NCBI GenBank assembly: GCA_029057985.1
Contig: JAIDYR010000007.1
Span: forward strand, 1 to 32,905
Source of the DNA: Muribaculaceae bacterium
GTDB lineage: Bacteria > Bacteroidota > Bacteroidia > Bacteroidales > Muribaculaceae
Length of the DNA: 32,905 bases
Direction of reading: 5' to 3'
Positions 23,670 to 32,331 of this stretch are shown here, one piece after another. The translations under genes and the position numbers were made by a program. Below the pieces are notes generated by a model that was not told where the DNA came from, ran no database searches, and was given only the letters and a program-made list of their open reading frames with translations. The number at the start of each line of letters is the position of its first letter. Position 1 is the first letter of the stretch.

Positions 23670-26600
23670 ATGACAAACTTTACGAAGTGCGCTCTTGCAG
23701 GACTTATGTTTCTCTCGACCGCATCGGCATCTGCCGCAACGTTCGTCGGTCCGCGCACGGATTTCCGCGACGAGACCATCTACTTCGCCATGACTACCCG
23801 CTTCTACGACGGTGATCCCCTGAACAACGTCTATTGCTGGGATGGCGACAAGAACATCAATGACCCGGAGTGGAGAGGTGACTTCCAGGGCCTTATCGAC
23901 AAACTCGACTACATCAAGGCTCTCGGATTTACAGCCGTGTGGATCACCCCTATTGTGGAGAACGGATCCGGACTTGACTATCACGGCTACCACGCAATGG
24001 ATTTTTCCAAAATCGATCATCGTTATGTCTCGAAGGATGCCGACGCCCATGGGGCGGACGTAGCTTTCCAGAAGCTCATTGACGAAGTGCATAAGCGCGG
24101 AATGAAACTTATCCTCGATATAGTTATCCAGCATACGGGAAACTTCGGCGAGAATACACTCTGCAAGATGTTTAAGAAAGACTATTCGCAGAATCTCGGC
24201 GACATCAACGCTTCGATGGTAGTGGTGCCTCAGTCAGAAGGAGGCCAACTCCCTTCCAACTATCCGTCCATGAAGCCGGCCGATCAGTACGGTACTCGCC
24301 TTGCAATGATGAAGAATTCAGACTTCACCAATCGCGACGTCCATAATTATTGGCACCATAAGGCATGGTTTGACTGGGATGACCCCTCCCGCTGGTGGGG
24401 GCAGATTGCAGGCGACTGCGTCGACTTGAATACGGAGCATCCGACGGTGACTAACTATCTCGTCGACTGCTACAGTCGCTTTATCAAGATGGGCGTCGAC
24501 GGATTCCGTATTGATACTGCCGGCCATATCCCGCGTCTGTCGTTCAATAAGATGTTCCTTCCTCAGTTTCAGGCAGCTGCCGAAAGTCCCGAGGCCAAGG
24601 CAAAACGTGGTGATACTCCTTTCTTCATGTATGGCGAGGTATGCGCGCGTTCGATGGAAGTGATCTATCGCGGTGACAATTACAACTGCTCTCCCTGCTA
24701 TTATACATGGAAAGAGAATAAGGATTATGCCTGGGATATGAATCCTGAATCATGGGATTCAGTAGTGGCCATCCCGACTCAGACCGAGGGATCAAGCGAC
24801 TATCAGACCGTATCCGGTCATGTCAATTGGGAGTCAGTGCAGAAATCTGCACTTGACGATAAGGGGCACTCCGCATCGATCCTGCGCAAGAGCTCCAATC
24901 ATAAGCTCAACGGCAACGAATATCATACTCCCGATTATACCGATCACTCCGGCCTTAATGTCATCGACTTTGCCATGCACTGGAATTTCAACAGCGCGCA
25001 GGGTGCCTATGGAGTCCGCACTCAGGACGATCTATATAATGATGCGACCTACAACGTCGTATATGTAGATTCACATGACTACGCCCCCGACAGCAACTAT
25101 CGCTTCATGGGCAGTCAGGACACATGGGCCGAAAATCTCTCACTGATGTTTACGTTCCGTGGTATCCCTTGTATCTATTACGGTTCAGAAGTGGAGTTTC
25201 AGAAAGGTAAGGATATCGACAAGGGTGCTGTCCTTGCTCTTAAGGAGACTGGTCGCGCATATTTCGGCGGTTATATTGAAGGCGATGTGAAGGTTAGCGA
25301 CTTCGCGGAGTATTCCGACGCTACCGGAAACCTCGCTTCCACACTTTCCTATCCTCTGGCAAAGCACATCCAGCGCCTCAATAAGATTCGTGCTGCGGTG
25401 CCGGCTCTGCGTAAAGGACAGTATAGCAACGATGGATGCTCGGGTAAGATGGCCTTCAAGCGCCGTTACACAGATTCCCAGACCGATTCCTACGTTCTTG
25501 TGACCATTTCTGGAGACGCAACATTCTCAGGCGTTCTAAATGGCCGCTATGTAGATGCAATCACAGGCGACGTGCAGAACGTCAGCGACGGCAAGCTTAC
25601 AGCTAAATGCTCCGGTAAGGGTAATCTCCGTGTGTATGTACTCGACACTGACAAGACCAAAGCCCCCGGAAAGGTAGGCGAAGACGGAAAGTATCTCTAC
25701 GCTACTAAGTCAGTGAATGAAGAATGGGTGGAATGGCCCGACGAGACCATGCCTGAAGAGACATGGACTGTCAAGCCCAATCCGACTCCCGGTCCGACTC
25801 CCGGCGGCGAGCGCGTCGAGCCTGAAGTGCCCGTCGCTCCGGCCATGGCGGAAGGGGAGCAGGCAGTCTTCTTCGAGCATGAATCATGGAATCCCGTCTC
25901 TGCATGGATCTGGAGTGACGGCAATAATTATACCGGTGGCACATGGCCCGGTCAGAGCCTTACATATCTCGGCAACAATGTCTATAAATGGACTTACACA
26001 GGTTCGGGCAAAATCCCTGCAAGCGCAAAGGTGATATTCTCCAATGCCGGCAATAATCAATGTTCTAAGGATGGATGGGATTTCGTCAACGGCGGCTACT
26101 ACACTTCCACCGGTTATCTCAAGACTATCGAAGGCGCAGGCGAGATCGAAGATGATCCCATTATCCCCGGCGTGCAGACAACTTATACTTATTATTTCGA
26201 TAACTCCGCAAGCAACTGGAGCAATGTCTACGCTTACTTCTGGGATGCCAACAACAGCGGAAGCACCAAGATGCTCGGTGAATGGCCCGGTACAAAACTA
26301 AGCAGCAACGGCGACTATTACGTAGCTTCCTTCACTACGGATAAGTCATTCGGTAAGCCCATGATTATCTTCAATGGAGGCAACAGCCAGCCCCAGACTT
26401 CTGATCTGGAGGCAGTCAACCACGGTATCTATAGCAAGGAAGGATTCCGTGAAGTACATGTGACCGGCGTTGAGAGCGTTGCAGGAGCTTCTGACCTCAA
26501 GGTCTACACTGTAGGTCATTCTCTCGTAATCGAGACTCCGAAAGCAGGCGTCATCAATGTGGCTACACTCGACGGTCGTAGCCGCGTGCTCAACCTTGCA

Positions 26601-26675
26601 GAAGGTGTAAACGTATTTGTTGACTATGCACCCGGATTCTATATTGTAGGCAACAAGAAAGTTGTTGTGAAGTAA
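23670..26675 (+). CDS. Secreted GH13 alpha-amylase with two starch-binding modules and T9SS-like tail
   Basis: The protein has 1001 residues. A Sec signal ends in SASAATF. The GH13 barrel (about 28-600) shows the nucleophile Asp282 (DGFRIDTAGH), acid/base Glu323 (MYGEVCARS) and the transition-state Asp470 (YVDSHDYAP). After a Pro/Thr/Gly-rich linker (about 690-720) come two beta modules (about 728-815 and 833-920), each with a Trp/Tyr pattern like CBM25/26-type starch-binding domains (WSDGNNYTGGTWPGQ, FWDANNSGSTKMLGEWPG). The last 70 residues (VESVAGASDLKVYTVGHSLV up to the KKVVVK end) resemble a type IX secretion sorting domain or related Por tail. It should hydrolyse starch or glycogen at the cell surface or outside. 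It is not next to susC/susD genes here. Confidence 0.9.
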   Translation: MTNFTKCALAGLMFLSTASASAATFVGPRTDFRDETIYFAMTTRFYDGDPLNNVYCWDGDKNINDPEWRGDFQGLIDKLDYIKALGFTAVWITPIVENGSGLDYHGYHAMDFSKIDHRYVSKDADAHGADVAFQKLIDEVHKRGMKLILDIVIQHTGNFGENTLCKMFKKDYSQNLGDINASMVVVPQSEGGQLPSNYPSMKPADQYGTRLAMMKNSDFTNRDVHNYWHHKAWFDWDDPSRWWGQIAGDCVDLNTEHPTVTNYLVDCYSRFIKMGVDGFRIDTAGHIPRLSFNKMFLPQFQAAAESPEAKAKRGDTPFFMYGEVCARSMEVIYRGDNYNCSPCYYTWKENKDYAWDMNPESWDSVVAIPTQTEGSSDYQTVSGHVNWESVQKSALDDKGHSASILRKSSNHKLNGNEYHTPDYTDHSGLNVIDFAMHWNFNSAQGAYGVRTQDDLYNDATYNVVYVDSHDYAPDSNYRFMGSQDTWAENLSLMFTFRGIPCIYYGSEVEFQKGKDIDKGAVLALKETGRAYFGGYIEGDVKVSDFAEYSDATGNLASTLSYPLAKHIQRLNKIRAAVPALRKGQYSNDGCSGKMAFKRRYTDSQTDSYVLVTISGDATFSGVLNGRYVDAITGDVQNVSDGKLTAKCSGKGNLRVYVLDTDKTKAPGKVGEDGKYLYATKSVNEEWVEWPDETMPEETWTVKPNPTPGPTPGGERVEPEVPVAPAMAEGEQAVFFEHESWNPVSAWIWSDGNNYTGGTWPGQSLTYLGNNVYKWTYTGSGKIPASAKVIFSNAGNNQCSKDGWDFVNGGYYTSTGYLKTIEGAGEIEDDPIIPGVQTTYTYYFDNSASNWSNVYAYFWDANNSGSTKMLGEWPGTKLSSNGDYYVASFTTDKSFGKPMIIFNGGNSQPQTSDLEAVNHGIYSKEGFREVHVTGVESVAGASDLKVYTVGHSLVIETPKAGVINVATLDGRSRVLNLAEGVNVFVDYAPGFYIVGNKKVVVK

Positions 26676-26754
26676 GAGGAAAGCTCTGGTTAAGTAATCT
26701 GACCTTACTTCCTATCCCGACGGATATTGCATAAGCAAATATTTATACTGAAGG

Positions 26755-26788
26755 ATTCCCGTGGTAAAAAAGCCGCGGGAATTTTTTT
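26755..26788 (+). terminator. Intrinsic terminator after the amylase gene
   Basis: A 10-position stem (26755-26764 with 26773-26782, one G-T) is followed by T7. The end of its T-run doubles as the TTTG element of the next promoter. Confidence 0.88.
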
Positions 26789-26817
26789 GTGATATTCAAG
26801 GGTATTTATTAATTTTG
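26786..26817 (+). promoter_or_regulatory. Promoter giving a leaderless or near-leaderless transcript
   Basis: TTTG (26786-26789), 20 bp, then TAATTTTG (26810-26817) match the consensus. The ATG of the next gene begins at 26823, only five bases after the element, about where transcription should start. Confidence 0.75.
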
Positions 26818-26822
26818 TAATA

Positions 26823-27308
26823 ATGAAAGAGAAAAAGACAAATGCGGCGCGTATCCTTGACCGGGAGAAGGTCGCCTATGAATTGATCCCGTATACTGTA
26901 GATCCCGACAATCTGGCTGCAGATCATGTGGCCGATGAACTTGGCGAACCTATAGAGCGGGTCTATAAGACTCTTGTGCTTCATGGCGACAAGACCGGAT
27001 ATTTCGTATGCGTCATTGCCGGCAATCATGAGGTTGATCTCAAGAAGGCGGCCAAAGTGTCAGGAAATAAGAAAGCCGAGATGATTCCTATGAAAGACCT
27101 TTTGGCTGTCACAGGATATATACGAGGCGGATGCACTTCTATCGGGATGAAGAAGCATTTCCCGACATATTTCTCCGAAGAGATGCTCGATTTCGATTAC
27201 GTATATGTCAGCGCGGGCCAACGCGGACTTCAGTTGAAACTCGATCCAAAGGATCTATTACGGGTAGCCCGGGCTCAGGAAGCCGATTTAGTAGCAGATA
27301 AGGAATGA
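26823..27308 (+). CDS. ybaK: YbaK/EbsC-family aminoacyl-tRNA deacylase
   Basis: The protein has 161 residues, the usual length. The family features are the early KTNAARILDREKVAYELIPY, VYKTLVLHGDKTGYFVCVIA with the conserved Lys, DLKKAAKVSGNKKAEM and GYIRGGCTSIGMKKHFP (equivalent to the GGxSPxGxKK loop). Members hydrolyse mischarged tRNA, typically Cys-tRNA(Pro), in the cytoplasm. The exact substrate here is inferred from family resemblance. The TGA overlaps the aroC ATG (27305-27308), which points to translational coupling. Confidence 0.9.
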   Translation: MKEKKTNAARILDREKVAYELIPYTVDPDNLAADHVADELGEPIERVYKTLVLHGDKTGYFVCVIAGNHEVDLKKAAKVSGNKKAEMIPMKDLLAVTGYIRGGCTSIGMKKHFPTYFSEEMLDFDYVYVSAGQRGLQLKLDPKDLLRVARAQEADLVADKE

Positions 27309-28372
27309 ATACGTTAGGAAATAATCTCCGGCTTTCTACATTCGGAGAAAGCCATGGACCTGCAATGGGCGGAATCCTTGACGGGATGCCGGCAGGAGTC
27401 TGCATAAATATGGAGGAGGTGCAGACTATGATAGATCGTCGGCGCACCGGACTCAATCCTTTGACGAGCCAACGGAAGGAGACAGACGTCCCTGAGATTC
27501 TCTCCGGGCTTAGCCCTGACGGACTGACTCTCGGGACACCTATAGGATTTATTTTCCGCAACTCTGATGCGCGGTCGAAAGATTACGGTGATCTCGCTAC
27601 CCGTTTTCGTCCTAATCATGCCGATTATGCATATCAGATGAAGTATGGAATCAGAGATCATCGGGGAGGAGGCAGGGCTTCTGCACGCGAGACCGTCAAT
27701 TGGGTCATGGGCGGCGCTTTAGCCTCGCAGTGGCTTAAGGCGCTTGGTATATCCATTGAAGCCCGACTGACTCAGGTCGGCAACGTCGGATATTCCGACG
27801 TGTTTCGATCCATGCGTATGAATCCGGAAGTATCCGAGTTCCCTTTTGATGAAGAGATAGAGGAGGGAATGAAGAAGGAGGTGGAATCAGCGCGGGCCGA
27901 TTGCGATTCTGTCGGAGGAAGAGTTTCATGTGTGATAAAAGGGTTATCGGCCGGTGTAGGGCAGCCGATGTTTGCCAAACTCCAGGCTAAACTTGCAGAG
28001 GCTATGCTCAGCCTTAACGCCGTCAAGGGTTTTGAATATGGAGAGGGAATGAAGAGTGCGTCGGCAAGAGGCACTGAAATGCTGGATCTTTTTAATTCAT
28101 CGTTTGATCCGATGCCATTTGCGACCAATCATGGAGGTGGAGTGCTGGGTGGAATATCCACGGGAATGCCCGTATATTTCAATGTATGGTTCAAGCCGAC
28201 TCCTACCATTCCTCGACCGCTGCCTATGGCTGACGCCAAAGGGGATATCAAAGAGGTCAGGGTAGAGGGTCGACATGATCCTTGCGTAGCCATGCGGGCA
28301 CCGGTGATAGTCGAGGCTCTGAGCTGGCTCGTAGCGGGAGATCTTATACTGCGGGATATGGCGTATAAATAA
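27305..28372 (+). CDS. aroC: Chorismate synthase
   Basis: The protein has 355 residues, the usual length. Signatures are the N-terminal TFGESHGPAMGGILDG, RFRPNHADYAYQMKYGIRDH followed by RGGGRASARET (FMN and phosphate binding), and the C-terminal FATNHGGGVLGGISTG with FKPTPTI. The enzyme makes chorismate from 5-enolpyruvylshikimate-3-phosphate using reduced FMN, the last common step of aromatic amino acid synthesis. It overlaps ybaK, an unusual functional pairing. Other shikimate genes are not in the window. Confidence 0.97.
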   Translation: MNTLGNNLRLSTFGESHGPAMGGILDGMPAGVCINMEEVQTMIDRRRTGLNPLTSQRKETDVPEILSGLSPDGLTLGTPIGFIFRNSDARSKDYGDLATRFRPNHADYAYQMKYGIRDHRGGGRASARETVNWVMGGALASQWLKALGISIEARLTQVGNVGYSDVFRSMRMNPEVSEFPFDEEIEEGMKKEVESARADCDSVGGRVSCVIKGLSAGVGQPMFAKLQAKLAEAMLSLNAVKGFEYGEGMKSASARGTEMLDLFNSSFDPMPFATNHGGGVLGGISTGMPVYFNVWFKPTPTIPRPLPMADAKGDIKEVRVEGRHDPCVAMRAPVIVEALSWLVAGDLILRDMAYK

Positions 28373-28444
28373 GTATTTTAACTAACTCTCAATTGCCGAC
28401 ATTAGCCGGATTTCTATTTTCAATTTCAAATACCGATTCCGACA

Positions 28445-29371
28445 TTGAATCCATACTATAAAGATTATTCGCAATATTTATGTGAGAAATTCGGTGGGGG
28501 AAAGATTCAGAAACTTTCTGTCGATGCCGGATTTTCATGTCCTAATCGTGATGGAACTATATCACGCGGGGGCTGCATATATTGCAATGTGAGATCGTTT
28601 ACGCCCGGATATTGCAATCCTATGAAGACAGTAGGGGAACAGTTGGAGGAGGGTAAGAGATTTTTCGCAAGGAAATATCCGGATATGAAATATCTGGCCT
28701 ACTTCCAGTCATTTACGGGTACTCATGCGCGTGCCGTCGATTCATTGCGCCAACTTTATGAAGAGGCAGCTGTGCATCCTGATGTAGTGGGGATAGTCAT
28801 CGGTACCCGGCCGGATTGTCTGCCGAAGGAAGTAGTCGAAATGCTGGCGAGTCTCAACCGAATGATTCCGGTCATTGTTGAAATAGGAGCGGAGACAAGT
28901 CATGACCGGACCTTACAGATCATCAACAGAGGTCATAAATGGCAGGATACGGTAGATTCCGTCAATGCTCTTCATGAACATGGGATAGATGTCGGCTTGC
29001 ATTTGATCGCCGGCTTACCGGGTGAAGGGAGGGATGATATCCTGGAATCCCTCGACGATGTTATGAAACTCCCGGTCTCGACCATAAAATATCATCAATT
29101 GCAGATTATCCGGGACACTGCGCTTGCGAGTATGATGCAAGAAGGGCGTCTTGATGTCAATGTCTTCGGAATGGAGGATTATATGGATCTTTGCGTGGAG
29201 ATAATAGGCAGATTATCTTCATTGCGACCGGACATTGCAATAGAGCGTTTTCTATCGTCGGCTCCGAAGGGGATGGTGATCGCTCCCGGCTGGGGACTGA
29301 AAAATCATGAGTTCGTAAATCTTCTGATGAATCGTCTTAGAGTCCTGAACTTGCGTAATTTAAGAAAATAA
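28445..29371 (+). CDS. TIGR01212-type (YhcC-like) radical SAM protein
   Basis: The protein has 308 residues, starting at TTG (28445); no ATG lies nearby in frame ahead of the conserved N-terminus. The Fe-S motif is CPNRDGTISRGGCIYC, a C-x12-C-x2-C arrangement typical of the E. coli YhcC family rather than the standard C-x3-C-x2-C. GIVIGTRPDCLP and GLHLIAGLPGEGRDD are other conserved blocks. The biochemical role of this family is not settled to my knowledge. It follows aroC by 72 bp and precedes a thioredoxin-like gene by 10 bp. Confidence 0.9.
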   Translation: MNPYYKDYSQYLCEKFGGGKIQKLSVDAGFSCPNRDGTISRGGCIYCNVRSFTPGYCNPMKTVGEQLEEGKRFFARKYPDMKYLAYFQSFTGTHARAVDSLRQLYEEAAVHPDVVGIVIGTRPDCLPKEVVEMLASLNRMIPVIVEIGAETSHDRTLQIINRGHKWQDTVDSVNALHEHGIDVGLHLIAGLPGEGRDDILESLDDVMKLPVSTIKYHQLQIIRDTALASMMQEGRLDVNVFGMEDYMDLCVEIIGRLSSLRPDIAIERFLSSAPKGMVIAPGWGLKNHEFVNLLMNRLRVLNLRNLRK

Positions 29372-29381
29372 TTAAGATAAA

Positions 29382-30482
29382 ATGAGAAAATTAATTCTGA
29401 CAGTAGCCCTCGGGCTTACTTTGAGTTCAGTCATGGCTGCCGATGGAGTGGCAACTGTGATTCTCCCTAAGGGGACTAATCTTAAGCAATTAGTCGTCAG
29501 CTATGCCTCGATCGACAATATGATTTCAGCTCGCCGGCAGAGTGATCTGAAGATCGTCTATGACACGATCCCCGTCAAAAAGAACAAGGCGGAATTCAAA
29601 CTTGAATCGTCCGTTCCGGCACGCTATAGCATAGAGTTCGGAGAGAAAGAGAACGCTGATTTTTATGCCGCTCCGGGAGAGACTATAAAAGTGGAAGTTA
29701 CTAAGGTGAATCCTCTTGACTATACTGTCTCAGGCACTGAACTTATGGAGGGGCTGACATCTCTTGCTGCAGTGACTAAGCCTATTGAGCAGCAATATTA
29801 TGCGATTGCCTCCTCCGGGAATGTCACCCGCGAACAGCTTGAGCCCATCATGGCAGCTTACGATAAGGCTGTAAAGGATTTTATAGGATTCAATCCTAAA
29901 TCTACAGCAGTCCCCTTTGCAATCCTTGATCTTGAAGGAGAAGATTTCCTCAATGCTTATAATGCCTTGACTCCGGAAGCCTCGAAATCCATATTGATGC
30001 CGATGGCGGAGATTCAGAAAGAGAAGGTAGAGAAGGAACTGGAAATCGAACGGCGTCAGGCTGAGATGATGAGTGGTAATACTCCGGCTCCCGACTTCTC
30101 GCTGCCGAATCCTGAGGGAAAGATGATCAGTCTGGCGGATTTCCGTGGGAAGTGGGTTATTCTTGATTTCTGGGGTAGCTGGTGCGGATGGTGTATTAAG
30201 GGATTCCCGGCACTGAAAGAAGCCTATAAGAAATATGAAGGCAAGCTTGAGGTTATAGGAATTGACTGCAATGAGCCCCGCGAAGCATGGCTTGCCGGAG
30301 TCAAGAAATATTCTCTCCCCTGGGTCAATGTCTATAATGGGGAGGCACCCGCATTGCTGATGGAGTATGGAATCCAGGGATTCCCGACAAAAGCTATCAT
30401 CAATCCGGAAGGTCATCTCGTAGACGTGACGGTCGGAGAAGATCCCACCTTCTATCAGAAACTCGCCTCATTCATCGAATAA
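29382..30482 (+). CDS. Secreted TlpA-like thioredoxin family protein (DUF4369-type N-terminus)
   Basis: The protein has 366 residues. A Sec signal ends in SSVMAADG with no lipobox Cys, unlike its paralogue at 2469. The N-terminal domain (about 20-115) contains FYAAPGETIKVEV, typical of DUF4369. A helical region (about 120-225) precedes the thioredoxin domain. That has APDFSLPNPEGKMISLADFR, active site CGWC at 268-271 and the cis-proline loop GFPTKAI. A periplasmic thiol-disulfide oxidoreductase is expected. It closes the ybaK-aroC unit and a strong terminator follows. Confidence 0.88.
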   Translation: MRKLILTVALGLTLSSVMAADGVATVILPKGTNLKQLVVSYASIDNMISARRQSDLKIVYDTIPVKKNKAEFKLESSVPARYSIEFGEKENADFYAAPGETIKVEVTKVNPLDYTVSGTELMEGLTSLAAVTKPIEQQYYAIASSGNVTREQLEPIMAAYDKAVKDFIGFNPKSTAVPFAILDLEGEDFLNAYNALTPEASKSILMPMAEIQKEKVEKELEIERRQAEMMSGNTPAPDFSLPNPEGKMISLADFRGKWVILDFWGSWCGWCIKGFPALKEAYKKYEGKLEVIGIDCNEPREAWLAGVKKYSLPWVNVYNGEAPALLMEYGIQGFPTKAIINPEGHLVDVTVGEDPTFYQKLASFIE

Positions 30483-30496
30483 TTTCAATTATCCAT

Positions 30497-30551
30497 AATA
30501 AAACCTCCTGATAATCCGGGTTCCCGGAATATCAGGAGGTTTTATTATTTA
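30497..30551. terminator. Strong, possibly bidirectional terminator
   Basis: A 16-bp outer stem (30497-30512 with 30531-30546) encloses a second stem TCCGGG/CCCGGA. A/T tracts flank it on both sides, so it could stop transcription from both directions. It lies 15 bp after the thioredoxin-family gene. Confidence 0.9.
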
Positions 30552-30568
30552 CAGTTTTATTATTTACA
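30539..30568. repeat. 15-bp tandem duplication of the terminator tail
   Basis: GTTTTATTATTTACA occurs twice head to tail (30539-30553, 30554-30568), overlapping the 3' arm of the terminator stem. Confidence 0.88.
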
Positions 30569-30634
30569 TATATGTGTAGTAACTATGAAGTTGAAAACTC
30601 TGACCCCAGCGAAGCAATCGGTTACTTATTACTT

Positions 30635-30660
30635 TTTTAGTTGCGCACGCGCAACTAAAA
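30635..30660. repeat. Perfect palindromic hairpin adjoining a stop codon
   Basis: A 12-bp perfect stem with a 2-nt centre (30635-30646 with 30649-30660) begins at the base next to the stop of the minus-strand gene 30661-31056. The minus-strand reading of the far side is A-rich, not T-rich, so it is not a textbook terminator. Shares its GC-NN-GC centre with 5231-5254 and 23607-23636. Confidence 0.65.
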
Positions 30661-31056
30661 TTATTTCCGTTTTTTAGACGACGATTTCTTAGATGACGAA
30701 GAGCCGGATGCCGAGGGATACAGATACATCGCTTCATTTCCATAGTTATCGTAGAAGATGAGATATACGTTATTCCCGTCATAGTCGATGCCAAGATAGC
30801 TTTGGTCGCCGGTCGCGGGCTCGTAGAGATTGATATAATCTCCCGAAACTTCCCATAATAATTTGCCGGTTTTTGTTTTTCCACCGTAAGTATAGGAGCC
30901 GGTGGCATGTCCATCGGTGCGGAACGACATTGTCACAGAGATTTTTCCTCCTCCCGGTATGGTCTCAGTCCCCTTGAAAGTTTTTCCTCCGAAGTTGTAT
31001 GCAAACGATGACAACGTGATGATCAAGGAGCATAAAAAGATAAAGAAACGCTTCAT
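30661..31056 (-). CDS. Small secreted hypothetical protein with Ser/Lys-rich tail
   Basis: The protein has 131 residues. A Sec signal ends in SSFAYNF (cleavage near residue 19). The mature part is a compact beta-rich domain: GGKISVTMSFRTDGHATGSY then TYGGKTKTGKLLWEVSGDYI, and YLGIDYDGNNVYLIFYDNYG. The last 20 residues are almost only Ser and Lys. I do not recognise the family. The strand pattern resembles the small lipocalin-like or META-like periplasmic proteins. A promoter is visible on the minus strand at 31099-31129. Confidence 0.72.
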   Translation of the reverse strand: MKRFFIFLCSLIITLSSFAYNFGGKTFKGTETIPGGGKISVTMSFRTDGHATGSYTYGGKTKTGKLLWEVSGDYINLYEPATGDQSYLGIDYDGNNVYLIFYDNYGNEAMYLYPSASGSSSSKKSSSKKRK

Positions 31057-31098
31057 AATTATGATTTTAGATCAAAGAGTTAAGAGTTATTATACCTA

Positions 31099-31129
31099 CA
31101 AAGATAATACTAAATTTTCAAACTCCAAA
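31099..31129 (-). promoter_or_regulatory. Bacteroidota-type promoter
   Basis: On the minus strand, TTTG (31129-31126), 19 bp, then TATCTTTG (31106-31099). The start should fall near 31092, about 36 nt before the ATG of the 131-aa protein. Confidence 0.68.
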
Positions 31130-31230
31130 CTAAAGATTTCAAATGAACCAAAAAGAGAAAAGTTTAAGTGAAAAGTAATGTGTAAAAAATATGTGAGAAG
31201 TTTTAGGTATGCTGGGTTACATTACCTTGG

Positions 31231-31286
31231 AATTATTCATAAGTAGAAAAATAAATCAAAATCTTCTTCTTATGAATAATTTTTTA
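31231..31286 (+). terminator. Hairpin plus T-run in a gene-free stretch
   Basis: A 13-bp perfect stem (31231-31243 with 31269-31281) with a 25-nt loop is followed by TTTTTA. It is the only structured item in 31130-31447. No gene or clear promoter precedes it on the plus strand. It may end an unseen small RNA or be a remnant. The rest of the gap is AT-rich and without coding signal. Confidence 0.45.
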
Positions 31287-31447
31287 ACTATAAAAATATC
31301 GATTTTTCGGGCGAAATACCAACTCTGCAAATTCCACAGTCCGCCACCAATTATCAATCTTTATAGGAGATTCTGACTCACTAATTTCTATCACAAAAGA
31401 GTCGCAATTTAGTTGGCATTATAGTCAACAATCCGGCAACAAGTAAA

Positions 31448-31479
31448 TTTGTGACGCAGATGCTGAATTACTATCTTTG
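31448..31479 (+). promoter_or_regulatory. Bacteroidota-type promoter of the small Cys-rich gene cluster
   Basis: TTTG (31448-31451), 20 bp, then TATCTTTG (31472-31479) match consensus. The start near 31486 gives a leader of about 50 nt. Confidence 0.8.
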
Positions 31480-31534
31480 AGCAATTAATTAAATTAAACA
31501 AACTTATCTTATTCATAACTAATTCTAACAATTA

Positions 31535-31924
31535 ATGAAATCAATCTTCAAGAAAATACGCAACTGCATGGCCTGGCTGGGTATATGTTCCATGATGCTG
31601 ACATTCAGTTCCTGCGATACTGCCATGGCTGTATTAGCCGGAGTAGCAGACGGGATGAATTCCTATGCAGGATGTTCGGGATATGGATATGGTTCGGCTT
31701 TTGTCGCCGCTCCGTCAGCCACAACATATTCGTCGTCGTACTCGAGTGGTGGTTCGGGTTCTTCAAGTACGTGTCGTAATTGTGGGGGCACAGGCAACTG
31801 TCGTCGTTGCAATGGAGCCGGAAGAATCTACGATTATGGAGCCGGAAGCATAAGCAGTAAAGGAAAGTATGAACAACGTTGCCCCGTATGTAACGGATCC
31901 GGTAAATGTGGAGCTTGTAATTAA
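31535..31924 (+). CDS. Lipoprotein with DnaJ-type CxxCxGxG zinc-finger-like tail
   Basis: The protein has 129 residues. The signal ends in lipobox FSSC (Cys27). A Gly/Ser/Tyr-rich segment leads to eight cysteines in four CxxC pairs: 80/83, 89/92, 116/119 and 125/128. The spacing C-x2-C-x5-C-x2-C-x23-C-x2-C-x5-C-x2-C is exactly that of the secreted protein at 9116. The last pair lies at the very C-terminus. A lipid-anchored zinc-binding or thiol-active domain outside the cytoplasm is inferred. It is first in a cluster with two other small Cys-rich proteins. Confidence 0.78.
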   Translation: MKSIFKKIRNCMAWLGICSMMLTFSSCDTAMAVLAGVADGMNSYAGCSGYGYGSAFVAAPSATTYSSSYSSGGSGSSSTCRNCGGTGNCRRCNGAGRIYDYGAGSISSKGKYEQRCPVCNGSGKCGACN

Positions 31925-31954
31925 AATATATCATCATTTTAAAGAAAAATTATA

Positions 31955-32245
31955 ATGAAAATTAAGAAAGTACTCAAAGGTATGCTCGCGGTGGCAGCAG
32001 TAGCCACAATAACATTGGCGTCTCAGTCATTCACGACAAATGCTAAAACTGATGTTCCATCCTCCTATAACAATGTGACGTTTGTCAAGACTCACGCAAG
32101 ATGCGGAAAATCCAACTGTAGTTGCTCCGGCTACTGGGGCTATAAGCATCAGAACGGCACCTACGAAGGCGCATGCTCCAACACTGACGGTCACGGTCAT
32201 ACCTGCGGCCACAGCCCCCAGAGCCACGGCCTTCGCGCATGGTAA
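31955..32245 (+). CDS. Small secreted Cys/His-rich protein
   Basis: The protein has 96 residues. A Sec signal ends near SFTTNAKT. The mature part contains CGKSNCSCSGYWGYKH, a C-x4-C-x-C motif, then a Cys in EGACSN and GHGHTCGHSPQSHG, so five Cys and seven His in about 55 residues. A metal-binding role is plausible; no family is recognised. It lies 30 bp after the zinc-finger-like lipoprotein gene and is probably co-transcribed. Confidence 0.75.
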   Translation: MKIKKVLKGMLAVAAVATITLASQSFTTNAKTDVPSSYNNVTFVKTHARCGKSNCSCSGYWGYKHQNGTYEGACSNTDGHGHTCGHSPQSHGLRAW

Positions 32246-32331
32246 TTCAAATAAATCACTTTATATTCCTATAGTTTATTTTAAAAGAATTGTAGGGATA
32301 AATGTTCAATTTTATCGAAATATAATTAGTT

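Noticed and set aside
29730..30416. A 228-codon open frame antisense to the thioredoxin-family gene
   Set aside because: It lies wholly within a well-supported gene; no family motifs.
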